40,335 nucleotides of DNA from Porphyra umbilicalis (taxonomy: Eukaryota; Rhodophyta; Bangiophyceae; Bangiales; Bangiaceae), in the NCBI GenBank assembly GCA_002049455.2, contig KV919248.1, positions 1-40,335 of the forward strand. Direction: 5' to 3'. A model generated the notes under the pieces. The model saw only the letters and a list, made by a program, of their open reading frames with translations, was not told where the DNA came from and did no database searches. Positions 29,639-38,903 of this stretch are shown here, in pieces. The translations under genes and the position numbers were made by a program. Numbering within the stretch: position 1 is the stretch's first letter; each line of letters begins with the position of its first letter.

Positions 29639-30184
29639 TCCTAACCCCACCCTGCTCCCCATACTATAGAGTGCGGCTTTCATGCCAACGTGGCGCATCC
29701 AGGCACCCCCTCCTTTACAGCGTCTCATCACGCCTCCACCAATCGGATTCATGCCTCCATCCTAACCCCACCTTCCGTACAGGACCCCCACCTTCTTCCA
29801 GCCTGAGCACAGAAATCTCGGGCGGATCACGGGGATCTCGCGGTGCTGGCGCCTCTCTGATTCCACTGAGATATAGTCCATTGGAATAGACCACGAACGA
29901 CCCACCGATGAACGTGACTATCGGCGAGAAAGTAGCCTACTCATGAGTAAGTCTATTGCGTATATCGTCCATTTCAGGCCTCGCCGTTAGGCGACCTCTG
30001 GGAGGGCGCCACGTCGCATGCCCAATTGAGAATTTAACAATATAGTCCCGACATTGCTGGCTTTGCTCTCATAGCGCGAGGCTGGGCGCACAGCACGGCG
30101 TCAAATAGGGTCAACGAGAGCTCATCAAAAAATCGAACCTTGATAGGTCGTGAGAGGAGCACTTTTCCAGAATGAGAGTCTCGT

Positions 30185-30400
30185 GAGACAGTCGTGCCAT
30201 CTCCTCTTAGAAACACGGTTCTAGGCTACTTTCTGTCCTCGACCTCCCCGGATTGCTGATCGTTGAACAGTGTCAGTCTTCATCACCGATTCCAGCCAGT
30301 GCGCCAGTGTTCACACGTACTTGCGAATTTGATGACACGGCATGCACATGAAGTGCGGGTCGGTCGGCATTCCAGCCCCCATGACAGAATTATGTACACA
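30185..30400. repeat. Dispersed repeat copy B
   Basis: Direct copy of 22030-22240, with substitutions and small indels. Identity is highest from GATTGCTGATCGTT (about 30251) to GGGTCGGTCGG (about 30366). Confidence 0.8.
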
Positions 30401-30917
30401 AGAGTTGACGCTTTTTCAGACGAATGACAACAGACAACAAACTACGACAAGCTATTGCTGCTTGCCCAATTCTGTCCAGGTGGACTGAGACTGGGACTGA
30501 CTGCGAATAAGGGCCTGAAATTGGCTTAGAAGCGCTGTCAGACGCGACTTCAGCCAATAAAACGTGCGGGTTCACGACGAGGGCCTTGCACAGACGAGAA
30601 GTCACTGTTTTTCTACCCTGCAAGCGGATCATCTCCGCTCCGAGTCCAGATCGTGCCGTGATCCGGAGAATTCTCACTGTTTGCCCTAGAGATATGCAAA
30701 ACTGCTGAGATGCCGATGTGTGATTCCAATGCGTATGAGCACATCGGTGCTGTGAGAAGGACAGAGTCGGTCCCAGGGCGTCACCTGATTGGTGGAACAC
30801 AGTCAGTCCCAGTCCCAGTCCCAGGCCCCTAGGACAAAAATGGGCAACCAGCAATACTCACTGACGGCCCGTACAGCCGGGGTGGTGCGTGTCGTAAGTC
30901 ATGACCGCCTCTACTAC
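30401..30917. other. No gene seen
   Basis: Mixed-composition DNA with a tiny tandem repeat of CAGTCC/CCAGTC near 30800. No ORF of note. Confidence 0.35.
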
Positions 30918-30969
30918 TAGTGTCTATTCTACCACAGCATCATTTGATGCGAATCGCATCAAATGATGC
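30918..30969. mobile_element. Solo terminal repeat and subterminal palindrome of the piggyBac-like family
   Basis: TAGTGTCTATTCTACC (30918-30933) equals the first 16 bp of the end at 17360, even including the preceding TAC. Four bases inward is a perfect 33-nt palindrome (30937-30969) built of GCATCATTTGATGC and GCATCAAATGATGC. No matching right end was found downstream, so the element is truncated or a related element's end lies beyond recognition. Confidence 0.75.
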
Positions 30970-33082
30970 CAATTTTCGAAGCATTTGTTTTGGTACTTCC
31001 CTGCCTCTGACGCTCATTTTAACAACAGAAACGGACGCGGCGCCGTCTGTTCAGTCTTGGGGTAACTCGGATGCATCCTACTCTGAGAAGAAGAGGAGCG
31101 TTGGCGCGTGTGACTGCGCGCTTTTTGCTCGATCCCTCCATGCATCGAGTGACCACCTCTCCCTCGCTGGTACCTACAACACCGACTGAAGATCTCCCGC
31201 GACCCCAGGCCGGGGATTCTGACAGGTATCCTCTTCCTTGGGCATGTCGTGGGTGGTCGGTGAACAGAGCACAGCCAACAACGCTGCATCGACTCCGCAT
31301 CCGAACCAATTTAGGCCCGCCACGTATGAAACGCGTGGGCGTATGATTGGGTGTCGAGGACGTTCCGACCCTGCAACCTCAAGGTCCTGAGAGCTGCATT
31401 GTACTTGATAGAAAACAGGGGCTACATTCTTAAACCAACGTAAACATTTGTGGAAGTCAGAGCGCTCATTGATGGCTGTGCCTTTCTACATGCAACCGGC
31501 TCTACGTCCTTCTTGAGGCTTTTGACGCTGCCAGGTGTACCAGCGCGAGAGTCCTGGCCTGAGAGTGCGATCTTTGTCAAAAGCGCATGCAATCGTCGTT
31601 GAATTTAGCCGACATTCTGCGATCAGACGGCTACTTTCGTTGATATCATCAGACAATGCGGCGGTCGTCGAGCCGATTGGAGCCACGATTGGGGTCACCA
31701 CGTGTCTCAGTCATGTCGGAAGTGGTCCCAAGCAACCAGATTGCATCTCGCCTGCACGCAGTCGCTTTGAATGGCCCCCTGGCCCGGATACGTTGCAAGA
31801 GGGACGAGGCGGCAAACGCCAGGCATGCCGTCTTCTTCCACACGTCCGCTCTCGCCGTATGCGCCACAGTATCATTGGCCCAGGGCTTCGGCACCCAGCG
31901 CACGAGGCACGGATAAATCCAGGTCGCCCAGTGACGCAAGGGCGTGTATGGGCCGCGGCTAGCCCGGCAACGTTGCGGGAGGGCATAGACAAGGATATAG
32001 GAGGGATATGGGAGGCATGGAATCTCCTTATACTGGCACTTGGTCGCCCATTCTGGGGCCCGGGCGGCCCGCTTACGTCGCTCGATCTCTGAGTCAGCAC
32101 CACACGAGCCGCGGCAAAGCCTCGTCGGACTATATTCTGTTGTCTTGTGTGTGCGTGTGTGGGCGGTGGCCAGCCAGGCTACGGTTTGGTAGGGCGCCAC
32201 CTGTGATTCATGAGGTGCAGCCTCCTCTCCCACTCATAATCTGGTCCGCTCTCGTTGCGGGGCGCCCGCATGCGCTGCATCAGTGATTCGACAGCCGCAC
32301 GAGGCGCGGCCTGGTGGACTGCTTTCTTTTGGCGACGCGGGAACGCGGTGAAAGAGCTTGGCCGTCAACGTTGTGCGTGTGTCAAACGTCTGAGGGGCAC
32401 AGGCGCCCCGCCGTGGGATCTACTATTTTACCCGTCCTCGCGTGACTGGCGTGCCACGCCCCGCGCGCACGGCTCTCTCACGACGAGGAGCCTGCCAGCA
32501 TCAAAATACCGTTGCCGCGGGACCTCTCAGCATATTGCACGTGCCGCTCAGCTGACGCCTGGGCCAACGAATGGTTATCGGACCAATAGGATCCTGTTGT
32601 TGATCATTGTTGTACGCAGGTGGTGACTCGATTGACGCTGGGGGGCCATAGATTTGGCCATCGATTTCGACCCGCCGCGAGGGGGGCGCTGAGTCTGGGT
32701 GGGGACCTAGCCAGGGGGGCGGGGGGATTGCAGAGCACGTGTGGAGCGGATGGACGGGTGGCTCGGAAGGGTTCTTCTGTGCCCAGATCACAGCATAGGG
32801 TGCTCACCGTCGCGGAAATGTCGTGCTTACCACCACTGCTCTTTCACGCACACCCGCCACGCACCACCCACTGCTCCCTTGCCTACACCTCACCCGCCGT
32901 CCGCAGGTTGCTCGTGCACCTACTCCGGCCTTGACGTCGTCGCCGTCTACGAGACCGGAACCTCCCATTCCTCAGCTCTCTGCCGCCGTCGGTCCACCTG
33001 CCCGTGCGCCGCCTGCCTGCATCTGTTCGGCCTCGACAGGCCGCGTGGCCCTTGGGCTCGCACTTCCTTGCGGCAGCCGGAG
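30970..33082. other. Two-kilobase stretch without a supported gene
   Basis: Several open frames up to about 190 codons exist on both strands (for example 31535-32092 plus and 31649-32233 minus, overlapping), but none has convincing protein-like composition or motifs. Possible non-coding or decayed transposon DNA. Confidence 0.35.
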
Positions 33083-35085
33083 ATGTACGAGCGGGAAATG
33101 GCAGAGGCGACCAAGATTGGCCAGGACGCGGCCAAGGCGACGATTACCTTCATCGAGAACAAAACGACGCGCGGCAGATCTCCGGCCATGCGCAAGGCCG
33201 ACGAGGCCGAGAAGGAGTACAAGCATGTGGCCGTGAAGACGGCCACGGCGTAGGGCGCGGCCTCGGTCGAGGCCGGCGGCAGAGGTGACAAGCGCAAGGC
33301 CAGAGAAGCTCCACTCACTGCTGGTGTGGCCCCCAAGGTGGCCAAGTTCGCAAGGGCGGCCGAGGACGGCCGGGCCGATGTGGCCGTCAAGACCTCCAAG
33401 CAGAGCACTCGCGGCGATAGCAGCCAGGAGGCGGGGGGTGTCGTGGCCGTCAAGTCGGCCAAGGACGGGACCGATGCCGACGTTGTGGAGATGGAGGCGA
33501 TATACCACTTTCCAGCCGGCGACTTTTCCCGCGCGCTCGAGGCCGTGGATGTGCTCGGCCTGCAGTGGACAACGCGCAAGCAGCGGGCGGCCCTGCGCGG
33601 TGCCACTCCGGAGCAGCGCGCTATTGCGTTCTTGCTGGCCGAGCGCTTGTTCGCGGCCAAGATGCGACAGTGGGCCGCCGCCAAGCTCTATTGGGATGAG
33701 TGCCGCAACTACCGCCTTGTCCAGAAGGGCATGCAGGCCTCCGGGCCGCACGGTATGGCCTATGTAAACTGCAAGGCCATCAAACAAGCGTACAAGGGTC
33801 CGGGACAGGCCGTAGTGATGGCGGCCTTGGCGGCCGAAGCCGGGCCTGGCGGCGCGTCTGGCGCTCGGGCGGTGGCGGCTAAGGGCAATGTCAAGGCCGT
33901 GTCGGCCTCGGCGGGGGCACAAGATGTGGGCGTTGGCCAGGTCGTGACCAGGGGTTGTCATGGATATATCACTGAGGAATATATCCATGCATTATATCCG
34001 TATCCACTTCGGATACGCGCCGGGGACGCATATTCTAAATGCATTATGAGAAAGAGAGGAGAGGATATATCTATCCTGTCCGACAAAAATTGCAAGATTA
34101 TATCAGATCCGTATTCCAGATATGAGAGGCGGGATACAGGGATATACAAGATTAATAAACTTCTCGGGCCGACAGAATTCCGGTACAACGCAGTCCACCT
34201 CTCTTTTCCCAATCCGACCATCGGGAGATTCATGTGCAATCATGTTGCAGCGACAAGCGGCAATCCGGCCCGACCCGGAAGAAACCGTTCAAGCACGTGA
34301 CTCGGCCCGCTTGCGATATCAGCAAAGTGTGACACGAGTTTCAGAACGGTCTATCTGACGACCGTTTACAAAAACGGCGGGGAACTGCCTGGACCGCGCC
34401 CGTTGGGGCGCACACATCAAATGTGAATATCACGTCGTACTTGATGTCCATTTAGCACTCAACAAGTGTCTGAATGGCGTCTTTCTCTGACCCTAATTGT
34501 GCGGCCTGACGGACTTGTAGGAATATAATCCGATACGATAATCGTACTCAGATACGGATATAATCTACGTAATAATCCGGTTTCGGAGGCAGATATCCGC
34601 ATCCGGATCTTAGTGAAGCGATTTATCCGTAATCAGATACACCGCATCGGCGTGTATCCGTATCCTATTTCGCCTCGAAATGCATATCCTGACAACCCCT
34701 GGTCGTGACCGGGCCCGAGGGGGCGCCGTCGAACAAGGGGAAGGAAAAGGCCGTCGCGGCCTCGGTTGGGGCACGAGGGAAAGGCGCTGGGGAGGTCGTG
34801 GCCTCGACTGGCCGGGGTCCGTCGACCGGCAAGGGCAAGGCCGTGGTGGCCTCCGCGGCGACTGACGACGACGATGAAGTTGTCATCGTTAAGGTCATCC
34901 TCGCGAGCGAGCAGGACCAGACTCCCACGGCAACGGCTGGGGGGGCGGCAGGGACGACGGCTGGGGTACTGGTGGGAGTCTCGGCGACTGCTTCTGCTGC
35001 AGGGGTCCTCGGGTATAAAGACGATGAGGGAGAGGGTGATGTCGACGACGGGGAGGAGTGGGACGAGTGGGACGTGGATGAGTGA
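33083..35085 (+). pseudogene. Unrecognised Lys/Ala-rich nuclear-type protein, broken by TAG and by a hAT MITE
   Basis: From ATG 33083 the frame reads MYEREMAEATKIGQDAAKAT and EYKHVAVKTATA, then TAG at 33251-33253, then continues in the same frame with GDKRKAREAPLTAGVAPK and a folded-looking part, FSRALEAVDVLGLQWTTRKQ to MRQWAAAKLYWDECRNYRLV. At 33949 a hAT MITE interrupts it. After the MITE the same frame resumes with GPEGAPSNKGKEKAV, an acidic DDDDEVVIVKV and an acidic end EEWDEWDVDE, stop at 35083-35085. Removing the MITE and one duplication copy restores the frame exactly. Alternating Lys/Ala, basic and acidic stretches suggest a nuclear protein. It might be an accessory ORF of the neighbouring Harbinger element; unproven. 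Confidence 0.55.
33949..34701. mobile_element. hAT-type MITE, 753 bp, perfect 8-bp target duplication
   Basis: The ends are CAGGGGTTGTCA and its complement, flanked by GTCGTGAC at 33941-33948 and 34702-34709. The interior is AT-rich and non-coding, full of subterminal motifs such as GGATAT, ATATCC and TATCCGTATCC in both orientations. It is clearly foreign in base composition to the GC-rich ORF it interrupts. The perfect duplication points to a fairly recent insertion. Confidence 0.95.
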
Positions 35086-36001
35086 CGCCCTGGGCCCCAC
35101 AGTATCGGGGAGGTGCCCGAGGTGTTTGGCTGTACGACCATGGCATGCACGTGCTGGTAGCACTGGCTGCTCCTTGGGGCGGCGTCTGTCCTTCTCGCTT
35201 TGTCTCTTCACTGGACGGCCATTGCCGGGCCGGGCCATTCGCACTGCCATACTTTCTTTCTAGCATTGCGTACGTCGGGCGTACGTCGGGCGTGCTTGGT
35301 TTCCGCATTTTCTGTTTCTTGCTCTATACATACTGGATTGCGTACATGGGGCGCGGCCTCTGTACCATCATCTGTCTTGATGCCTCTTCATAAACCTCTT
35401 GCTGCTTTTCCGTCACGCTTCGTGTTACTGTTCTCTGCGCGTTGGGCTTGGTGCGACAATCTTCATGACAGTGTCACAGCGCGCCTGTCCCTGAACACCA
35501 CTCACAAACGCCTGGGCCCGGCCGCTTGCCTCGTCGGGCAATCCGATCGGGCCCGAGATATGAGATTGCGGTGCAACACCGTGAGTGAGTCCCGCGTGAC
35601 ACGAGGAGGGCCGGTGAGTCGGATCAAGGCCGCCCCAAACCGCACACCGTCACCGCTACCACACTGCGGCGCGGCGCCGACACCATTGCGCCCACCACCT
35701 TGCTCCCGTGCCGCCGCTTGGCCTCCACACTGCTGCGCGGACGCCACCACGCCCATGACCGTGCTCCCGTGCCGCCGCTTGGGCCCAGCCGTGGGGCTGC
35801 ATTTCTACTACGGCCGCGCGCGCGCAGCGGCCGTGTTTCTTTGACAGCGGCCACTTCCACGACTTGCGCTCTCCCTCGCGGCATGCAACCTCTACGCTGC
35901 GACCGGCTGCCAGCGCGCTGTGCATGTGGCTGTGGTTTTGGGGAGCCGCAGAGCCAGCGCTACCATCCGGCTCGTTCCGAACTCGAGCCGAGGTGCGCGC
36001 C
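35086..36001. other. Intergenic stretch
   Basis: No supported gene. Contains a tandem GTACGTCGGGC at 35269-35289 and a local repeat of GTGCCGCCGCTTGG near 35706 and 35771. It may contain the promoter of the following ORF. Confidence 0.35.
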
Positions 36002-36865
36002 ATGGCTAGCGGCGCCCCGCCGTTCCGTACGACGCCCCCTCCGACGCCACCACGCGTGCGCGTGGCGACGCCGCCCCCACCGATTCAGTCGAGCGCTGCT
36101 TCTGAGAGGCCTGACAGCCCACGACGTGCGGACACCGCTGCCCACTCAGGGCGTGCCGGAGGTGATGCGGGACCTGCCTCGGCGGCGGTCATGCCCGAAG
36201 CTGATGACACTGCGGCTCTGCCGCGGACGTCGCGCACTCGAGCTCGCGGCGACGCTCCCGCGTACACACCTCGCCCGAGGTATGGCCCGAGGGCCCCTAC
36301 TATCTCCAAGGCCGAGTTGCAGCGTGGCCGTCGCAGCATCTGCACGCAGTGTAAGTGGTCGCAGAAGGTGAGCAGCAACATCGTTATGTGCCCTCGTGAT
36401 TGTCCGTGCCCTTGGGCGGTCCGGCCCCCCGCACAGCCGGGCTGGGGCTGGGAGTGGATCCTACAAGGTGACTGCGCGTTTTGGAGTCGGAATGCTGAGC
36501 GGCGGGCGCATCGTCGTATGTGGTACGTGTGTAGGTGCGCCGTCGCTGACGGGGACGAGCACCCACCGTGCCCGCCGCGGTGCCCCTGCCCGTGGGCGTC
36601 GCCGCGCCTCATCAAGCTCCCCCCCGACGAGCACGGTGTCGAGGTCACCGTGACGTGGGAGGAACACCAGCGGGTGCTGGCCCAGCGGCGCGAGGCCGAG
36701 CGGGAGGAGGCGCTCACAAGGCCTCCGCGGTTCGAGCGCCGCCTAGCTTTGCTGGAAGCTGAGGGCAAGCGCGAGGAGTACTGGGTGAACACCAACCTCC
36801 CCGCGGCGCCGGTCTGGTGGGCACCCAAGGCGTTGGGCCGACTGCCGTTGCCTAAACGGTTATAG
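36002..36865 (+). CDS. Protein with duplicated CPxxCPCPW motif, putative metal binding
   Basis: From ATG 36002 there are 287 codons; the frame is open further upstream but without an ATG at its border. The first ~105 residues are Pro/Ala/Arg-rich and disordered. Then two related Cys modules follow: CTQCKWSQKVSSN with CPRDCPCPW (about 36340-36420), and WYVCRCAVADGDEH with CPPRCPCPW (about 36520-36600), separated by a Trp-rich GWGWEWI. A charged helix, EEHQRVLAQRREAEREEA, and a short C-terminal part ending in KRL follow. Zinc binding is inferred from spacing. No family recognised. Only 38 bp separate it from the next open frame on the same strand. Confidence 0.55.
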   Translation: MASGAPPFRTTPPPTPPRVRVATPPPPIQSSAASERPDSPRRADTAAHSGRAGGDAGPASAAVMPEADDTAALPRTSRTRARGDAPAYTPRPRYGPRAPTISKAELQRGRRSICTQCKWSQKVSSNIVMCPRDCPCPWAVRPPAQPGWGWEWILQGDCAFWSRNAERRAHRRMWYVCRCAVADGDEHPPCPPRCPCPWASPRLIKLPPDEHGVEVTVTWEEHQRVLAQRREAEREEALTRPPRFERRLALLEAEGKREEYWVNTNLPAAPVWWAPKALGRLPLPKRL

Positions 36866-36960
36866 CCGCCCCGGAGCACCGGCCCATCAAGGCCGTCGGC
36901 ATTGTGGCTACCTTGGCCGTGTCGGTGCTCAACAAGCGCCCAAGACCTTTTGGCCAAGAC

Positions 36961-37791
36961 ATGGCCAGCTTCAACGCCGATGGCCAAGACATGGCCACTT
37001 TTGCTACCAAAGACGGCTCTGTCAACACCGAACCAGCCAACCACGACGACGTCCCCGGCACGGCGCTCACCGCGCCGACGGGGCAGGGCGAGTCCCTAGG
37101 AGTTGGGCGACGTGCTGCGCCGGTTGGGGCCGACGGCAGCATGCTTTCCGGGGGACTGGCCAGGCACTTGGAGCAGCAGCCCCTGCAGACGGAGGAGGAC
37201 CGGTTGCGCGCGGAGGTCCTACAACTCCGCGCCGAGGCCGCCGCGTCGCGCGGCCTCATCGAGGAGCGCAGCCGACGGGCCAGCATCTTTTCAACTGCCG
37301 GCGGCCGCGGCACGCGCGGCGTGTCCTTGGTTGAAGAAGAGCGCAACGTGCTTGCCTCCGTCTACAAGGAAGCAACGCTTAACGCTGAGGTGGGGGTGGA
37401 CCAGAGCCTGGAGCGCTTTGACGAGGACGTGGCCGACCGCTTCCGCCGACGCCTGCCCGCTGAAATGAACCAAGTGGAACGGCGGCGTGCCCGCTCGACG
37501 GCGGCCATCATTAAGGAGCTCCGATACAACATGTTCCCGGCTATTAATCGCTTTAAAGAATGCTATCTGGCGGTGGTCAACCTCAAGATGACGGGCAACC
37601 CGACAGCTGAGCAGCTCATCAACGCGGCCAAGGCTAAGTACAACGGCCTAAACCCCAACGATGGCCTCAACATGTTGGTGGCCTTGCCGAGCGCGCCGCG
37701 TGGCCAAGCCCAAGGAGCGCGCGGGCGTCGGCGCCGGCCACGTGACGAACTCGACTACAACACGGACGAGGTTGAGGAGGAAGCTGAGTGA
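36961..37791 (+). CDS. Coiled-coil, charged protein, 276 residues, followed in frame by RG-rich sequence
   Basis: ATG 36961 (the frame is open from 36904). Near the start, FNADGQDM and a repeat-like GQDMATF. A coiled coil lies at about residues 75-105 (EEDRLRAEVLQLRAEAAAS), then EEERNVLASVYKEATLNAEV and a compact helical region AIIKELRYNMFPAINRFKEC to NAAKAKYNGLNPNDG. It ends in basic RGRRRRPRDE and acidic DEVEEEAE. TGA at 37789-37791 is followed in the same frame by an RG-rich stretch, so this stop may be a mutation. It could be an ORF1-like DNA-binding partner of the Harbinger transposase; that rests on position alone. Confidence 0.6.
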   Translation: MASFNADGQDMATFATKDGSVNTEPANHDDVPGTALTAPTGQGESLGVGRRAAPVGADGSMLSGGLARHLEQQPLQTEEDRLRAEVLQLRAEAAASRGLIEERSRRASIFSTAGGRGTRGVSLVEEERNVLASVYKEATLNAEVGVDQSLERFDEDVADRFRRRLPAEMNQVERRRARSTAAIIKELRYNMFPAINRFKECYLAVVNLKMTGNPTAEQLINAAKAKYNGLNPNDGLNMLVALPSAPRGQAQGARGRRRRPRDELDYNTDEVEEEAE

Positions 37792-38352
37792 GCAGCCCCG
37801 AGAGCGGGTGCCCGCGGCTTTGGTGGTGCCCGCGGCGCTCGAGGCGGCCGAGGACACGGCCGTGGTCGTGGACGCGGCCGTGGTGGCCGCTGTGAGCGTG
37901 TGCGCACTGCTCGTGCTGTTGTATCCTCTTCATCCTCGTCGACGCCGCCTCCTCCGCTAACCTGGTCGCGACGCGGCGCCACCAACGCGTCATCGACGAC
38001 TGAAGAAGACGAGAACACGGACCAGAAGCTCACCACAGGCAGCGACGGACGCGCAGCACGTGAGCGGCGCTCTTCGCCCATGGCCTCTCAGGTGACACCG
38101 TCCACACCTGTTGAGGCGGCCGCTGAGGAGGCCGCGGAGATGATGGCGGCAGCTGCGCATCGTGCCGACAGCGAGGAGTTCATAGCCGACAACACTGCCA
38201 CAGACCACGACTATGACTTGGAGCAGGACGGCCGCTCGCGACGCGGCCGTGCCACGGCGCGTGGCAAACGGCCACCTTTGCCGACTCGCCGCTGCCGTAC
38301 CCCGGCCGGTACCATCGCCCCTGAGGCACACGCCACCGAAGCTGAGGGATAG
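37792..38352 (+). pseudogene. In-frame continuation after TGA: RG-rich and acidic tail
   Basis: Directly after the TGA the same frame reads GARGFGGARGARGGRGHGRG and more RG repeats, then a Ser/Pro stretch, TTEEDENTDQK, and an acidic HRADSEEFIADNTATDHDYD, ending with TAG at 38350-38352. RG repeats are typical of nucleic-acid-binding tails and fit the upstream protein. It could instead be an independent ORF from ATG 38080. Confidence 0.4.
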
Positions 38353-38903
38353 ATGGACGGACGGCCGTCTTTGTCGTGGCCGCGACCGATGAGCATGCCC
38401 GAGTAGCCAGTTGCTCTGCTTTTTGCTTATTTTCTATATGTTTGTGTGCACATGTTCTTTTGCATTCCTTTTCATGCAAAGTGATGCTGGTTGCCATCAG
38501 CCTTTGCCACAACGCTGTGTATCAGCCTGTGCCTTGTGAGTCACGCCGCGCTGCAAAGAGTCCTCCCAACGGTTTGAAGCATCGTCTAAGGCCGGAAAGA
38601 GGCCTTGGCGAATCTCTTCAATCGAGAAAATGCAGGCCCTTTAATGCACCCCTTTAATGGACGGCCCCAGTAGTCCCAGCACAGCCGCTGAGCAGGGGCA
38701 GCGGACAGCCTTTATAAGTGTCTTTCAGCGCCTTTGTTGTCACCAAACCGCGCACAGACCTCATACCGGCGTCGGTCGGCTCACTTGGCTTGGGCTCCGG
38801 TGGCGAAGTTGTCGAGGAAAAAAAAAACCTGCAGAGCGGGGAAAAAAAACCCTTTTGGAAAAGAAAACGACGCGCGCAAGCCGGCTAGTAGACGGAAAGC
38901 AAG
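38353..38903. other. Intergenic stretch between convergent ORFs
   Basis: Contains two A-rich tracts (A10 and A8) near 38820-38850, just downstream of the minus-strand transposase stop. No gene seen. Confidence 0.4.

Larger units (their letters stand above)
25085..30068. mobile_element. Putative ~5-kb foldback-type element with long inverted arms
   Basis: Three blocks of the left arm recur in inverted order on the right: GAGCAAAGCCAGCAATGTC (25085) with 30050-30068; CCGTACGGAAGGTGGGGTTA (25848) with 29760-29780; and TAGTATGGGAGCAAGGGTGG (25953-25980, continuing GGTTAGGA) with 29639-29666. Order and rough spacing of the last two agree (108 and 121 bp). The arms are AT-richer and the interior (26040-27960) is hyper-GC, the same design as elements 1 and 2 though the ends differ. 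No target duplication was identified, so the outer borders are uncertain. Two separate insertions in opposite orientation are an alternative. Confidence 0.5.

Noticed and set aside
31535..32233. Overlapping 185- and 194-codon frames on opposite strands
   Set aside because: No motif, no clear codon bias, mutual shadows; nothing favours either.
33941..34711. Mutator-like insertion with a 10-bp duplication GGTCGTGACC
   Set aside because: The same bases are better parsed as CAGGGG-type hAT ends with an 8-bp duplication GTCGTGAC, which fits both ends symmetrically.
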